Notes: generated from the sequence alone by a model not told the origin. Shown: positions 1 to 13,015, numbered from the stretch's first letter. The stretch is 64,000 nt of DNA from Brachynemurus nebulosus (GCA_035578155.1 JAPWDM010000001.1:92021024-92085023), one strand, 5' to 3'. Program-made: numbers and translations.

Positions 1-324
1 TTGTTTAAATAATTGCAGATTAAAAAAGAAAAGACGTGATAACTCACACCTACCACCCAAAACCATGCCTTAGTCATGAGTGGTGGAATAAGTGTTGACA
101 TAAATTTAATCCTTCTAACGCAAAAGAAGTAGCTCTAAAATATCAATCCGTTAGTCAAAAGCGTTTGGAAAATATTTAAGAAATAATGGTTTTCGTTTCA
201 CCCCTTTACAGAGTTGTATATCCTTTATTATTGAGTTTTGAAAAAAAGTGTACATGAAAAGGTACCATTATTTCTGAACGTACTACGAGCTCTACCAATT
301 ACGATACATAATTCTGGACCCCCT

Positions 325-326
<2 letters not shown>
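1..326. other. AT-rich DNA, no gene seen
   Basis: No convincing coding signal, RNA gene or repeat boundary is visible. The last bases lead into the (TA)n tract of the adjacent repeat. The flank differs from the one that precedes the same tract in other copies of that repeat, so this is a rearranged junction. Confidence 0.5.
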
Positions 327-422
<96 letters not shown>

Positions 423-1917
423 CCCGCCACCTTTTAATGTGTAGGGCCCCCCTATGGAAGTTAAGAGATGAAATTTGGTAAATGGGGCTCATTTTCGAGG
501 CACCTCATACTATCAAAGTGGGGTCAAATCTTAGGCAAATTTTTTTTCTGACCCGACCTTTAAGGGGGTGGTGGGGGGCGGAAAAGCAATAAAACTTTTT
601 CAAACCGGTTTTAAATAATGTTTCGGTCAATTATCTACAACATATCCAAAATTCAGCTTCCTAGGATGATATGGGGGGAGTAGAGGGGGGAAAACTATTT
701 TCGCTGGATCTAACAGGCCCCCAGCCCCCCAGAATTAACGTAGAGGGTTGAAATTTGGTGTGTTGATAAAGTTCGTACCTAGGTTGTGCTTTTTGGAGGT
801 TTTAATATTTTACCCCCACCCCCCTCATTTTTAAGCTACAATTTCATTCATTTTCGACGTTTTCGAATTTTGTACCACTCGCACAGGTCACCCGAATAAA
901 CCTAGAGGGCTGAAATTTTGTATTCGGATTGAGTTAGTATCAAGGGGGTGCCTTTTGGGAGTCTCAATTTTTAACCCTTACCCCCACCATTTTTATACCC
1001 AAAAGAACATGATTTTTCTTGTTTTTTAACAGTTTCGTTCGGGTCAAAATCTCCCCAAATAAACCTAGAGGGCTGAAATTTGGTGTACAGGTTAAGCTAA
1101 TAGCCAGACACTGTTTTTTGGAGGTTTCAACTTTTAACCCTTACCCCCACGATTTTGACGCCAATATTTCCTTAATTGTTTTGCTTGTTTTCTAACACGT
1201 CTAGAGACTCCATAAGAAAACCTAGAGGGCTGAAATTTTGTACGTGTATTCAGTTAGTATCCATCTAGTACCTTGTAGGGAGTCCGCATCACTTTTCCCC
1301 CCACTTCTCCCATTTTTACATCGGAATTGAATGCTATTGTTAAATGTGTTTTAAAAGCATTATGTTTATTCTAAATACAAGTAGGCGAATAGTAATTTTA
1401 AAAAATTTAAAAAAAAGTGAACTTACTTTTATGACAAATGAAATACATACATATTAAGTAATTTAAAAATGTTATTAAAGTCACTGTTTATTTATAAATT
1501 AGGAATTTGGGATTTTTAGTATTTATAAAATAGAAATTTTGGATTTTTTTGGAAAGAAAAAATATCTTTATAAAGGCCTTCCAGTTTACTATTGAAGGTC
1601 CTTTTTTAATATTTAAAACTAAAACATAAAGGCAATTAGCGGATAAACATGGGTAGGAATGTCCTCGTACGAATTGTGTTGGCTTTTTTTCTGCTACCTG
1701 TTTTCGGCACAAAATTGAAATTTACAGAGATACAGCCCTTAAATACTTAAAACCTTTTTTTAAAGCCTCGATCAGCCGAACACTCATCACCAGTTTTGAA
1801 ACCAACAAAATGACAATTCGGTTGTAGACTTTCAATCACATTTCGCTTGTAGACATTCAATACCGAAGATGAAGGGGAAAATTCGACTACCGTGATGGGG
1901 CCCCGCTGCTCACGGCG
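327..1917 (+). mobile_element. HINE (Helentron-like non-autonomous) copy A, 5' end replaced
   Basis: First of several copies of one dispersed family (see 61,878-63,575 for the full form). It opens with a (TA)n tract of about 46 units (327-418), then the conserved GC-richer block beginning TTTTCCCGCCACC, several diverged internal repeats of the type CCTAGAGGGCTGAAATTT, and an end with the stem CCGTGA...TCACGG followed by CGGCG and a T-run. The 5' terminus AGTCGAATTTT seen in the intact copies is missing here. No protein is encoded; short frames in it are chance. Confidence 0.7.
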
Positions 1918-2160
1918 TTTTTCTAAATACAAGTAGGCGAATAGTAATTTTAAAAAATTTAAAAAAAGTAAATACAATTTTTTAACGAATGAAATATATA
2001 CATATTAAGTAATTTGAAAATGTTATTAAAGTCACTGTTTATTTATAAATTAGGAATTTTGGATTTTTATTATTTATAAAATAGAAATTTTGGATTTTTT
2101 TGGAAAGAAAAAATATCTTCATAAAAGCCTTCCAGTTTACTATTTAAGTTCCTTTTAGCG
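1918..2160 (+). mobile_element. Fragment of the same HINE family (internal part)
   Basis: It repeats the segment of copy A that contains CAAGTAGGCGAATAGTAATT and the A/T-rich block after it, starting directly after copy A's T-run. It stops before the 3' stem-loop. It is either a partial tandem copy or the remains of a second insertion into the T-rich end. Confidence 0.6.
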
Positions 2161-2270
2161 AATTTCCAAAACTGGAAATTCAGCTTTTACGCCAGGTGTC
2201 GACCTAAGCCCGGGACCATATCAGAAATATGTTTTGAGGTCCCTAGAATACGAAAATGATATTCACTAAA

Positions 2271-2273
<3 letters not shown>

Positions 2274-2354
<81 letters not shown>
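2274..2354. repeat. (TA)n microsatellite
   Basis: About 40 uninterrupted TA units. The tyrosine/isoleucine frames across it on both strands are artefacts of the repeat. Confidence 0.98.
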
Positions 2355-2358
<4 letters not shown>

Positions 2359-2984
2359 CCGCGCGATAACTCTCGAACGAAACGTCTAACGCTTATGAAA
2401 TTTTGTGTGCGGACTGGATTCTGAATTGGCTTGGCTAAGTTCGTTAGCCAGACACGTCGGATGCCCAGAAGTAGGTTTTCTGGCCATTTTTTATCATTCG
2501 ATCCTATCATAAGGCAGTTCGATTTTTACATCGTTGAAAAGGAAAAAAAAAATTATGAAGAAAATATTCTTATAATTTTCTTTCTATTTTAAGTATTTTT
2601 CGAGAAAATGTAAATTTTCACTTTTATTCTTTCTTTGTTAGTCTAATAAGTAATTTATATTTATATCTCAAGTATAAAAATATTTCACTTTTTTATTAAA
2701 GAATTTTGTGAGAACAAGTGAAAACTATTCACATATATGTGATATAACACACATACATGTATAGAGTTTTGTTTCTCATTTATTGCATTATAATTAGCAT
2801 GGTTCTATCCCATGTTAAAAAATGTAAATTAAACAGATTTTCTAAGCTAATGTAATGAAGAATTTTTTTTTTTTTATTGAATTTTTAAGTAAACAAGAAA
2901 TTGAAGATTATGTTATGATATAAATATTATTAAATATAAAACAAAACAAAATATGTACAATGTACATATGTATGTACGGAAAAA
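2355..2984. other. AT-rich DNA, no gene seen
   Basis: Unique-looking AT-rich sequence between the microsatellite and the satellite array. No frame with recognisable protein similarity and no inverted repeat with clear ends. Confidence 0.45.
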
Positions 2985-4740
<1,756 letters not shown>

Positions 4741-4756
4741 TGCAGATGCTGCGACA

Positions 4757-5076
4757 GGGGTATTTTAATATTTAAAAATAAAACACAAAGGCAATTGGCG
4801 GATAAGCATGGATAGAAATGCCTTCGTACGAATTGTGTTGGCTTTGTCCCTGTTAACTGCTATCGGCACAAAATTGAAATTTACTGAGATTCAGCCCTTA
4901 AAAACTTAAAATTTTTTTTTAAAGCCCCGATCAACCGGACACTCATCATCAGTTTTGAAACCACGAAAATTACAAATCGCTTGTGGACTTTCAATTATAT
5001 TTCGCTTGTAGACACTCAATACCGAAGATGAAAGGAAAAATTCGACTTCCGTGATGGGGCTCTGCTGCTCACGGCG
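4757..5076 (+). mobile_element. HINE family 3' fragment
   Basis: It contains only the last 320 bp of the family, including AAAATTCGACT-like sequence (one change), the CCGTGA...TCACGG hairpin and the CGGCG end followed by a T-run. Everything upstream has been lost. Confidence 0.7.
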
Positions 5077-5480
5077 TTTTTTTCTAATCTACTATTATTT
5101 TTTTGAAATTAACTCTAATTTTACGGCCCTGGCACAATAATCCCACTCTCCTGGGTTGCTAACACTGTCACCAACTTATGGTTTTTGGTAAAATTATATT
5201 TTCGGAAATTATTACTAAATTTCTGAACTTGTACAGGGGATCTATCTAAAACCGAAAACCATGGCAAGTGATTTATGGGACAAAAAAGTTGTGAACCACT
5301 GATATGCACAGTGATAATACATCATATACATACAATACATAAACCACATAAACATTGAACTTATTTACATACTTTTAGTTTACCGTTCAAAACAGCATAA
5401 ACATTAGAAATCATAGAAATATAAAGAAATTTCGAGAATGTTCCTTTTATAACGATTTTACTACATATGTACATATGCAT
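5077..5480. other. Upstream region of NUPR1, no gene seen
   Basis: AT-rich sequence between the repeat fragment and the NUPR1 promoter. The 62-codon minus-strand frame at 5,121-5,309 has no recognisable similarity. Confidence 0.4.
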
Positions 5481-5574
5481 ATGAATGTTCCATGAAATTC
5501 TAATAGTAGAGAACGTAGAGATATTACCGATATTACGTGGTCAATAAACAATAACACGCTTGCGCTGGAAAACA

Positions 5575-5582
5575 TATAAATA
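5575..5582 (+). promoter_or_regulatory. TATA box of NUPR1
   Basis: TATAAATA lies about 125 bp upstream of the NUPR1 start codon, in the position of a TATA box for a start site near 5,605. The transcript would then have a 5' UTR of about 100 bases. About 40 bp further up is TTACGTGG (core ACGTG), a possible bHLH/bZIP site; that reading is speculative. Confidence 0.65.
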
Positions 5583-5704
5583 GAGGAACATCGAGTGTTT
5601 GTTTATAGTTATTTGGAAATTGTCAAGCTAAATAGTAGTATTCGTACGTTACTCTCGCGTTATTGTTGTGAATTATTTATTGTCTGTATTGTGCAAATAT
5701 AAAA

Positions 5705-5914
5705 ATGTCGGACGAAGCCCATTTTGATGAATACGATCACTACAACTTTGAAGTTGATAAAATCATGCATGCTGGACATAGTGGAAAACAACGAAGCAAA
5801 AGGGAAGTCGAAGAAAATACAAATCATTTCGATCCATCGGGACACACTAGGAAAATTTTAACAAAATTAATGAATACAGAACAAAATAAGAAGGCTGAAG
5901 GTAGTAAGCACTAA
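5705..5914 (+). CDS. NUPR1: Nuclear protein 1 (NUPR1/p8) homologue
   Basis: Complete 69-residue protein in a single exon. The family is a small, basic, largely disordered stress-induced chromatin and transcription cofactor related in character to HMG proteins. The sequence shows the acidic/aromatic N-terminal part HFDEYDHYNF and the family core HSGKQRSKREVEENTNHF followed by DPSGHTRKILTKLMNTEQNK, where the Lys/Arg-rich stretch is the nuclear localisation and DNA-binding region. The length matches insect homologues, which end soon after the LMN motif. The start at 5,705 is the first ATG after the predicted start site, in a good context (AAAAATG). A TATA box upstream and AATAAA signals at 6,277 and 6,292 complete a compact gene. 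No frame damage is seen. Neighbours on both sides are repeats, so there is no functional clustering. Confidence 0.93.
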   Translation: MSDEAHFDEYDHYNFEVDKIMHAGHSGKQRSKREVEENTNHFDPSGHTRKILTKLMNTEQNKKAEGSKH

Positions 5915-5975
5915 AAAGTAAAATTACATGTAGATAAGACAATTTCGCTATGATTTCAAATGGTTTTGTGACTAA

Positions 5976-6173
5976 TTTTGCGAGTTGGATAATGAAAATT
6001 TTTGTAACATATTGGAACTATCTGGAAAGTGTCAGCACAGATTGAATAATGCGCAGTTACAGTTACATATTCAAGGTGACAGATCAATCAACATCAACAA
6101 CTTATTAACCGAATATAGGTTAATAACAGCCACAATAAAAAGAATTCAAGTACAGAAAATTATTTGTCTGTGA
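5976..6173 (+). other. Open frame in the NUPR1 3' region, unidentified
   Basis: A frame of about 65 codons opens just after a TAA and has no ATG near its beginning. It reads through LDNENFCNILELSGKCQHRL and further polar sequence before a stop. It lies between the NUPR1 stop and the poly(A) signals, so it is probably 3' UTR. Its composition (Leu, Gln, Asn, few Lys runs) looks more protein-like than the surrounding AT-rich frames, so a second coding segment cannot be excluded. Confidence 0.2.
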
Positions 6174-6276
6174 TACACATTTTTTTTTTTAATTTATGTA
6201 TTCCATTTGTTACAAATATAACTTTTATTAAATTGTATCAATTTTTTTTTTTTTTATTGTAAAATTTTTTTTTATA

Positions 6277-6297
6277 AATAAATAATTTTATAATAAA
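6277..6297 (+). terminator. Poly(A) signals of NUPR1
   Basis: Two AATAAA hexamers at 6,277-6,282 and 6,292-6,297, in a T-rich context, about 365-380 bases after the stop codon. They are the most likely 3' end signals of NUPR1. In DNA this AT-rich such hexamers also occur by chance. Confidence 0.45.
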
Positions 6298-6714
6298 TTA
6301 TTTGTGCCCATTTTTTATTTATAATTGATTTTATTCATGAAATTACATATGTATATAGTTATCAACCAAATATATAAAAGGAATAAGTAAAACGTTTTAT
6401 TATAAATAAGTACTGACAATGAGTAGTGTGTACATAAGTTCTAAAATAGTGAAAAAAAAAGTTATTAAAAGAAAATACTTTTAGAAAAGCGAAATTAATA
6501 GACAATTTCGAAAATTTTTAAACAAGTAGAAAATTAATCTGAAGGTGGGGGACAGTTTCGAATGACTGTGATTAGGAAGTAAGTTCTGGAACTTAAAAAA
6601 TATAATTTTGTGAGGCCAATACTGACCTACACATATGTCACTAGTCATATCCGGAGTTTGACATGATGCGACTGAGTTTTAATCCTGGTTCGACAATGAA
6701 ATGTAAATATTTTG

Positions 6715-6980
6715 TTTCAAGTCCGTAAGGGGGGATACTACGATTAGTACGGCGCCAAAATTTGATGACACTTCCTTATAGAACTTGACAAAATAAAACG
6801 AAAAAAAAGAATAAAATTTTTCGAGATCTCGTTTCGTTCTCGAGATATTGATCGTTAAACTTGTTTTTGAATTCCAATATATTGTATGTATGGGATGTGG
6901 GTACGAGTACGAGGAAGTGTCATCAAATATTGGCGCCGTACTTATCGTAGTCTTGCCCTGTAAGGATTTACAGGGCAAAT
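6715..6980. mobile_element. Short hairpin MITE
   Basis: Inverted arms hold TACGGCGCCAAAATTTGATGA (6,749 onward) and TCATCAAATATTGGCGCCGTA (6,920 onward), with further pairing outward through the tract around ACTACGATTAGTAC / GTACTTATCGTAGT. The loop is about 130 bp and non-coding. The family was not identified. Confidence 0.65.
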
Positions 6981-7332
6981 TTCAAGATGGGGATGAGTGA
7001 TGAGTTTTATTTTGATTATTAGATAAAGTATTTTGTAACTTTTATAATGACATGAAAATTATTAACAACTGAAAATATTTTGGTAGAGAAAAGCTCAGGT
7101 TATTTTTCAAAGTACCATTGGGGCAGTTTAGAAAAAAAATAACTGGGGCACCTTTAAACATGTTCAGCACATACCATCTCAAAAGGTGGATAAGTATGTC
7201 TTTTCGAAATTTATGCTTTTTTAGGGTTCCGTCATTTACAATTTTGTATTTGTTTATACTTGTGTCAAACAATCACACTCCACTCGATGCTTAACTTGTT
7301 TGTAACTTTGTTTTAATACTATAGGCTATTGA

Positions 7333-9067
7333 TAGGGTTGCCACCTTTTTTTAAGGCAAAAAAAGTATTTTTCGGTTTTTAAGAAAAAAATAAAAGTACA
7401 GTTAGTAAAAAAAAAAAGTACGCATTAAATTTTTATATTATTTATTTTTCCATAAATATTTTTTATTGCTTTTAGCTATGTTAATTAGATATTTGTCTTC
7501 CTTAAAAACATTTAAGGCATTCTTACAATCTATATCTAAATTTATAAATATCAGTAGTTCATTTTTTATTAAGTTAAGGGACGCCTTGTTTCTTTCCACA
7601 CGCCATTTGATATTCATTATCGAAAATATTCTTTCTATGAATGCCGAAGTAGCAGGAATAGATAAAAGATAGGCTATTATTTTATACGTATTTGGAAAAT
7701 CGTCGCAACGTTCAAAAATATGCTGCCATTTTTTCGCAGTAGGCTTATCTTTAAAATCTGCACAATTAATTAATTTTGCAAGCAGCTCATTTATTATGTT
7801 TACTTCAGAATACAAATCATCCATGTTAATACATAGCTTTTGGAGATTTAGATTCTCAATAATGTATACAAAATCTTCATATTTAACTAAAGATTTTAGA
7901 TTTAAGTTATTAAGTGAAAACAGCCAATTGGAATGACTCATATTGAACCACTTTTCTAAGTATTCTATGGCTTTATTTATGAACAATAAAAAATTTTCAT
8001 AAATTTTCTTTGTAAGTTCAGGTGAAGACGTTTCAAGTTTTTTTTAACAATTTCCCGGTTTCGAAGCCAAAAAATAAATCGATTTTTCTCTGTGTCAATT
8101 CTTTTTTTAAATTATTCATGATATTAAAAATATCTAAAATAGTAACCAAGTTACCCTCTAAGTATATTATAGTTTTATTAAACACATTTAAAATGTGGCT
8201 ACTGAAGTGTAAGTAAATTTCAACTGTGTCATCAGGGTTCTTCAGCATTAATAAATTTTGCAAAAGCATTGGGCAATCTTCCTCCAAATTCACAAAATAA
8301 TTTCTAATAACTTTCCAATTTAATAATATCGTATCAACACATGGTAAAAGAGAAAGCCATCTAGTTCCTATATGACGTTTAAGTTCTCGAAATTGCCCAT
8401 CAACTATTTCCGTTGATTTTATTAATTCCTCTCTTCGTACAGCCGAATGAGCAAAATGGCTGTAAATTTTCAGTATAATATTTTCAACATCACAAGATAA
8501 AAAATTCATAGCGTGTTTTACACAGTTGTGCGAATTTTCCTCAATTTTTCTCTTTTTAGGTGTATTACACTCAGAATTTACGATATCATCATTATTAACT
8601 AAATTATTTTGTTCCATTTTAAAAACAAAATTATATATAAGTTGTACGAAAATAATATTATCAAGGCTTGATAAGTGTTATATGATGTTAAGCCGACCAG
8701 CCAAAACACACAACAAATAACATTTTACGTTAAATTAAAATAATCACATGGCGGAACGTAAAATTCAAATATATCACATGCGCGTCTGGCATTTGAATTC
8801 TATGATACTAACTGTTGCCAATTTATGCAACCAAGTACAACCATTTTTGGTTTTGGCGCTAACTTTGAACAACAAATCAAGTGACAACAAGATACTTAAA
8901 CATTATAATTTAAAATAAGAGAGTTAAAAATGGGATGAATGAGTGACAATTTGACATACGTAAAAAAAAAAGTATTTTAGCGTACTTTTCTTCTTTTAAA
9001 AAGTACAAAGTACGTTTGTCTAAATAAAAGTACAATACTTTTTAAAAAAGTACGGGTGGCAACCCTG
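7333..9067 (-). mobile_element. hAT transposon, decayed
   Basis: Ends TAGGGTTGCCACC (7,333) and, reverse-complemented, CAGGGTTGCCACC (ending at 9,067). Both are flanked by the perfect 8-bp duplication GCTATTGA (7,325-7,332 and 9,068-9,075), the hallmark of hAT insertion. Length is 1,735 bp. Inside, on the minus strand, are the remains of the transposase. About 440 bp between the right end and the first coding segment hold no readable N-terminus. Confidence 0.93.
7438..8617 (-). pseudogene. hAT transposase, truncated and frame-broken
   Basis: Two adjacent minus-strand frames (8,617-8,033, then 7,986-7,438) together make about 375 residues of a transposase normally 600 or more. The first has the hAT central segment HCVKHA-like ...HFAHSAVRREELIK...GTRWLSLLPCVDTIL. 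The second has the C-terminal dimerisation region IAYLLSIPATSAFIERIFS (near residues 105-123) followed by RVERNKASLNL. The 46-bp gap between them carries a stop or frame change, and the N-terminal BED zinc finger and first catalytic Asp are absent. The element cannot make an active enzyme from this copy. The terminal repeats and target duplication are still clean, so decay of the coding part preceded or outpaced that of the ends. Confidence 0.88.
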
Positions 9068-9082
9068 GCTATTGACTATGTA

Positions 9083-10009
9083 CCGGAAAGAAGTTGGCGC
9101 CGAAAGTTGGAAAATCTTTCTGTTTTTTATATGGCTAAATTGCTCCCAAATTGCTCCTTTGGAATCAGTAATTGGCGACGCAAAAATTCTCACTCGCGCC
9201 TCTGGTGGTAAAATTAGAACTAGCATCAAGTAAAAATATACATATACGATTAATGGGTGTATAAAATCTAGTAATCCGCGCATAATTTATATAGTACATT
9301 TTTCTATCGACAATTAAGCGTACACAAAAATTTTTACTTGATACAGCTTCTAATTTAAGAAACCAGGAGCGTTCGCGTAATCTTTGTGTCGCCAATTGCT
9401 CCACCTGGAACTTAATTACTTAATTAGTTATTTACAAAAAAAAACTTTTTTGTTTGACTATTTCTATTATCAAAATCTTGTCAAATAATGCATTTTTATA
9501 CAATTACTTTATATCAAAAAATTGCTCCCAATTTGCTCCATCTAATTTAAAAGTTAGTTATTAATTTTTCTGAATAATAATTAAAATATATTAAAATAAA
9601 AAATATTATGAATTAGGTTATGTATTATTAAAACGTATAGGCAATCCATTATACTTTTAAGTCGTTTGCATATATTTAAGGATAATTGAATTTTGACAAG
9701 TTAAATAACATTATAAAAAAACACAATATATTTTAATAATTATTCAAAAAAATTAAGATTTAGCTTTTAAATTAAATAGAGCAGACTGGGAGCAAATTAT
9801 CGACGTAAAGAAATTATATAAAAAAGTATTATTTTGGGAGATTTTGATAACCTAAATAACGGAAAAAAAATTTTTTCTTTATAAATAACTAATTAAATAA
9901 TTAAGTTTCAGGTGGAGCAATTACTAATTTCAAAGGAGCAATTTGGGAGCAATTTAACCATATAAAAAACAAAAAGATTTTTCAACTTTCGGCGCTAACT
10001 TCTTTCCGG
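9083..10009. mobile_element. MITE with long inverted ends and 11-bp target duplication
   Basis: It starts CCGGAAAGAAGTTGGCGCCG and ends with the complement, with pairing continuing for over 80 bp (the ATTGCTCCCAAATTGCTCC blocks). TTGACTATGTA is duplicated at 9,072-9,082 and 10,010-10,020. It is 927 bp, including a 220-bp insertion at 9,174. It is non-coding. The superfamily is unassigned; a 9-11-bp duplication would fit a Mutator-like origin. Confidence 0.85.
9174..9393. mobile_element. 220-bp MITE nested in the preceding MITE
   Basis: The ends GGCGACGC and GTGTCGCC are imperfect inverted repeats flanked by AATT (9,170-9,173 and 9,394-9,397). The other arm of the host MITE keeps the uninterrupted target AGTAATTGCTCC, which confirms both ends. 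A second copy, broken by later insertions, lies at 50,832-54,106. Confidence 0.85.
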
Positions 10010-10740
10010 TTGACTATGTACAAAAAAACAGGGGGAAAAGGAACTAATTTGTAACAGGTGTTTTATTGTTTCATATGTTCAGTTCTACCCCAAAGATGAT
10101 AAATTCACAAAGTGCTATTAAATTTAGGCGTGCGTTTTTACGAACGGCGTAAACTTATCGACGCTTAAGTTTTTTAACTATAACTCAAAAACTATGCATT
10201 TTTCGTAAATACACATAATATGAGTTTTTGTAGAGAATTAAATTTCCTATCGAAATAGCACTTTATGAACTCAAACAACTTTTTCCTCAACAAAATAAGT
10301 CAAAACAATTATTTAAAAAAAAGCTCAAATTTTTCAATTTTTCTTTTTTTTTTTAAATTTTTGGGTAGTACTTTTTTCTGAGTGAATTTAGGTATAGGGA
10401 TTGGTTCACAAAAAAGAAAGCTGATGTAATTCCCGTCAGAATGGTGACCGATCAAAATATTTTCGATAAAAACCGGCTGAGATACAGTCGTTCAAATTTA
10501 CCTACTTTTTTACAATTTTATTTCTTTTGACTTTTATAATATACCATATTATTTGTAATTTTTACACAAAAAAATTATTTTTATTGAGTACAAAAATTAT
10601 TTCTGCTTTACCAGAGGTAACGATAAAAGTGGTAACGATAAAATTTTGATATTCATATGATCTTAGGTATAAAAAAAAAAACTTTAATATTGTACTAATT
10701 TATAGTTCTAATTTTCTTTAAAAGTTACATGTACATATTA

Positions 10741-10915
10741 TATTTCTCTCATAATGTTTTCAAATTCAATATCAATATCTTCATCAACATCGTTTTGGAC
10801 ATCCTCTTCTGTCATTTCTGGAACATCCGCATTTTCACAATTTAGGCCCATACATTCTTTGCAGAACATGGAACAGCTAATTCCTATAATTTTCTACAGC
10901 CGCAATTTACGTAAT
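10741..10915 (-). pseudogene. Left-arm copy of the cysteine-rich protein tail
   Basis: The complement of this arm reads a cysteine cluster NCGCRKL, a frame break, then GISCSMFCKECMGLNCENAD and an acidic end DVDEDIDIEFENIMREI. It is the inverted partner of 11,228-11,405. It keeps three more cysteines (CSMFCKEC) than the right-arm copy but has a frame shift near its start. It ends in a stop at the same place as the other copy. Confidence 0.7.
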
Positions 10916-10934
10916 AGAATTAAATCGTAATTTC

Positions 10935-11405
10935 TCTTTATGGCATTAAGGCCAACAGTTTAGGTAGTTCTCGGTTACAACTTTTTCAAAAATTATCAAA
11001 AAGCACAAAATTTTCTCTAACCAATTTCCCACTAACTTCTGATACCACTAAATATCACGGTTTAAGGACGTACCACCAAATTCAACAGTGGGAAGGAAAT
11101 ATTTTAAATCCATTTGAGTGGGGTTGGAAAAAATCTAAAAATGGATTAGTGCCAATTAAAACAACAAAACCTCCTACACTGCAGAATTTACTGGAACAAA
11201 TAGCTTGCGGGTGTATAAAAGGTTGTCACGGAAACTGCAGCTGTAGAAAATTAGGAATTAGCTGCAAAGAATTTATTTGCGAAAATGCGGATGTTCCAGA
11301 AAATTGTGAAAATACGGATGTTCCAGAAATTACAGAAGGAGATGTCCAAAACGATGTTGATGAAGATATTGATATTGAATTTGAAAACATCATGGGAGAA
11401 ATATA
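10935..11405 (+). pseudogene. C-terminal part of a transposon-borne protein with a CXC-like cysteine tail
   Basis: An open plus-strand frame of about 156 codons with no start of its own. It reads a Ser/Leu-rich lead, then TSDTTKYHGLRTYHQIQQW and NPFEWGWKKSKNGLVPIKTT, then the cluster CGCIKGCHGNCSCRKLGISC and an acidic end to the stop at 11,405. The Y-H-x-V/I-Q-x-W and N-P-x-E-W-G-W blocks before a Cys-rich tail are a pattern I recall from many insect repeat-encoded proteins; the tail resembles CXC (tesmin/TSO1-like) clusters. I cannot name the family. Downstream of the first cluster it has lost part of the motif kept in the left arm, so this copy is also degenerate. Confidence 0.65.
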
Positions 11406-12116
11406 ATAGGTACATTTAATTTTTTAAAAAAAATAGAACTGTAATTTAGTACAATATTAAAGTTTCTTTTTATACCTAAGATCATATGAATATCAAAATT
11501 TTTAGCAAATAATTTTATCGTTACCTCTGATAAAGCAGAAATAATTTTTGTACTCAATAAAAATAATTTTTGCGTGTAAAAATTACAAATAACATGGTAT
11601 AAAAGCAAAAGTAATAAAATTGTAAAAAAGTAGGTAACTTTGAACGACTGTATCTCAGCCGGTTGTTATCGAAAATAGTTTTATCGGTCACCATTCTGAC
11701 GGGAATTACATCAGCTTTCTTTTTTGTGAACCAATCCCTATACCTAAATTCACTCAGAAGAAAGTACTACTCAAAAATTTAAAAAAAAAAGAAAAATTGA
11801 AAAATTTGAGCTTTTTTATAGTTTTTTTGACTTATTTTGTTGAGAAAAAAGTTTTTTGAGTTCATAAGGTGCCATTTCGATAGGAAATTTAATTCTCTAC
11901 AAAAAATAATATCATGTGTATTTACGACAAATACATAGTTTTTGAGTTATAGTTAAAAAACGTAAGCGTCGATAAGTTTACGCCGTTCGTAAAAACGCAC
12001 GCCTAAATTTAATAGCACTTTGTGAATTTATCATCTTTGGGGTACAATTGAACATATGAAACAATAAAACACCTGTTACGAATTAGTTCCTTATTCAACT
12101 ACATAGTCAATAGCCT

Positions 12117-13010
12117 ACTAGATGATTTCAATAAAATGTTACTCAGTTGTTCCTAATGAAAACTTACACTTGATAAATAGTTCCTAGTGAGATAATTTAA
12201 TACTTTAAATGATTAAGACGAGTTAACTCGTCCTGCAATATCAAGAATATGGCGGCTCAAAATGCTGTAATATGTATATGTTCACTGGTACAGGTGCCGC
12301 CATCTGTGACGGATTTTTCGAAATACGGTATAATTCTAAATAATGTTCAATTTTATCAACATAGTTTAGTATAATTATATTTTATGAATTCCTAGGGTTG
12401 ACTTTTTTGATGTTGGGATCTTTGATTTTTTTTTCTTTTTTTGTAACCTTATCCATTGTACTTATCACTGGCAGTAAAAAGTCCGGCATTTTGAGACAAA
12501 AATTTTTTTCCATATGGTTTGTTTAAGAGGGCTAATAAAAAATGAGCATTAAACTTATTTCCATTTATAGCTTATGGTTCAAAATTGCCCCACTTACCCT
12601 AGTAACCTACTTGATGATGATTTAAACTGTATGAGATGTCTGAAATGATTTTATTTAAGAGAAATACATTTCCAAAATCCAGAATAAATATAACGCCACA
12701 TATAAAGTAAGACTGTAAATATTTTAACATTTAAAAAGAAAGTTAATTTTGAATTGAATTTGATAGTTTTCCATAAATTTAAATAGGGGGAACTCTCGGT
12801 GGTGAAATGATAATTATGTTCTGTTATAAAGGAACCAGTAAGTAACTCTATTTTATTTTTAATTATTCATATTTAAAGGTTTTTTGAAAATTTTTCTTTG
12901 TATCGAGTCACTATTAAGTTTTTTCATGTATTGTAATTATTTAGTATTGTACATGTTAGGTTAGGTTTAAGCACTAGTTGTAGGTACCAGGGTACAGTAA
13001 CTCCGCTATT
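12117..13010. other. No gene seen
   Basis: AT-rich sequence. A segment ending near 12,600 with AAAATTGCCCCACTTACCCT resembles ends of Tc1/mariner-type MITEs in general style only. No coding signal was recognised. Confidence 0.4.
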
Positions 13011-13015
13011 TTTTT

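Larger units (their letters stand above)
10022..12112. repeat. Large inverted repeat (foldback) around a transposon protein fragment
   Basis: The left arm (about 10,022-10,915) and right arm (about 11,230-12,112) pair almost continuously, for example GGCGTGCGTTTTTACGAACG at 10,128 against its complement near 12,000. The outermost bases continue left of the hAT and MITE insertions: AGGCTATTGACTATGTA is rebuilt when those are removed, and its complement is at about 12,100. The full structure therefore ran from about 7,322 to 12,116. The loop (10,915-11,230) is coding-like. Confidence 0.85.

Noticed and set aside
238..492. Open frames of alternating Tyr-Ile on both strands (also at 2,274-2,354, 4,288-4,418, 13,687-13,811, 49,771-49,990, 56,100-57,550, 62,005-62,086)
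   Set aside because: They are direct translations of (TA)n microsatellites and have no protein meaning.
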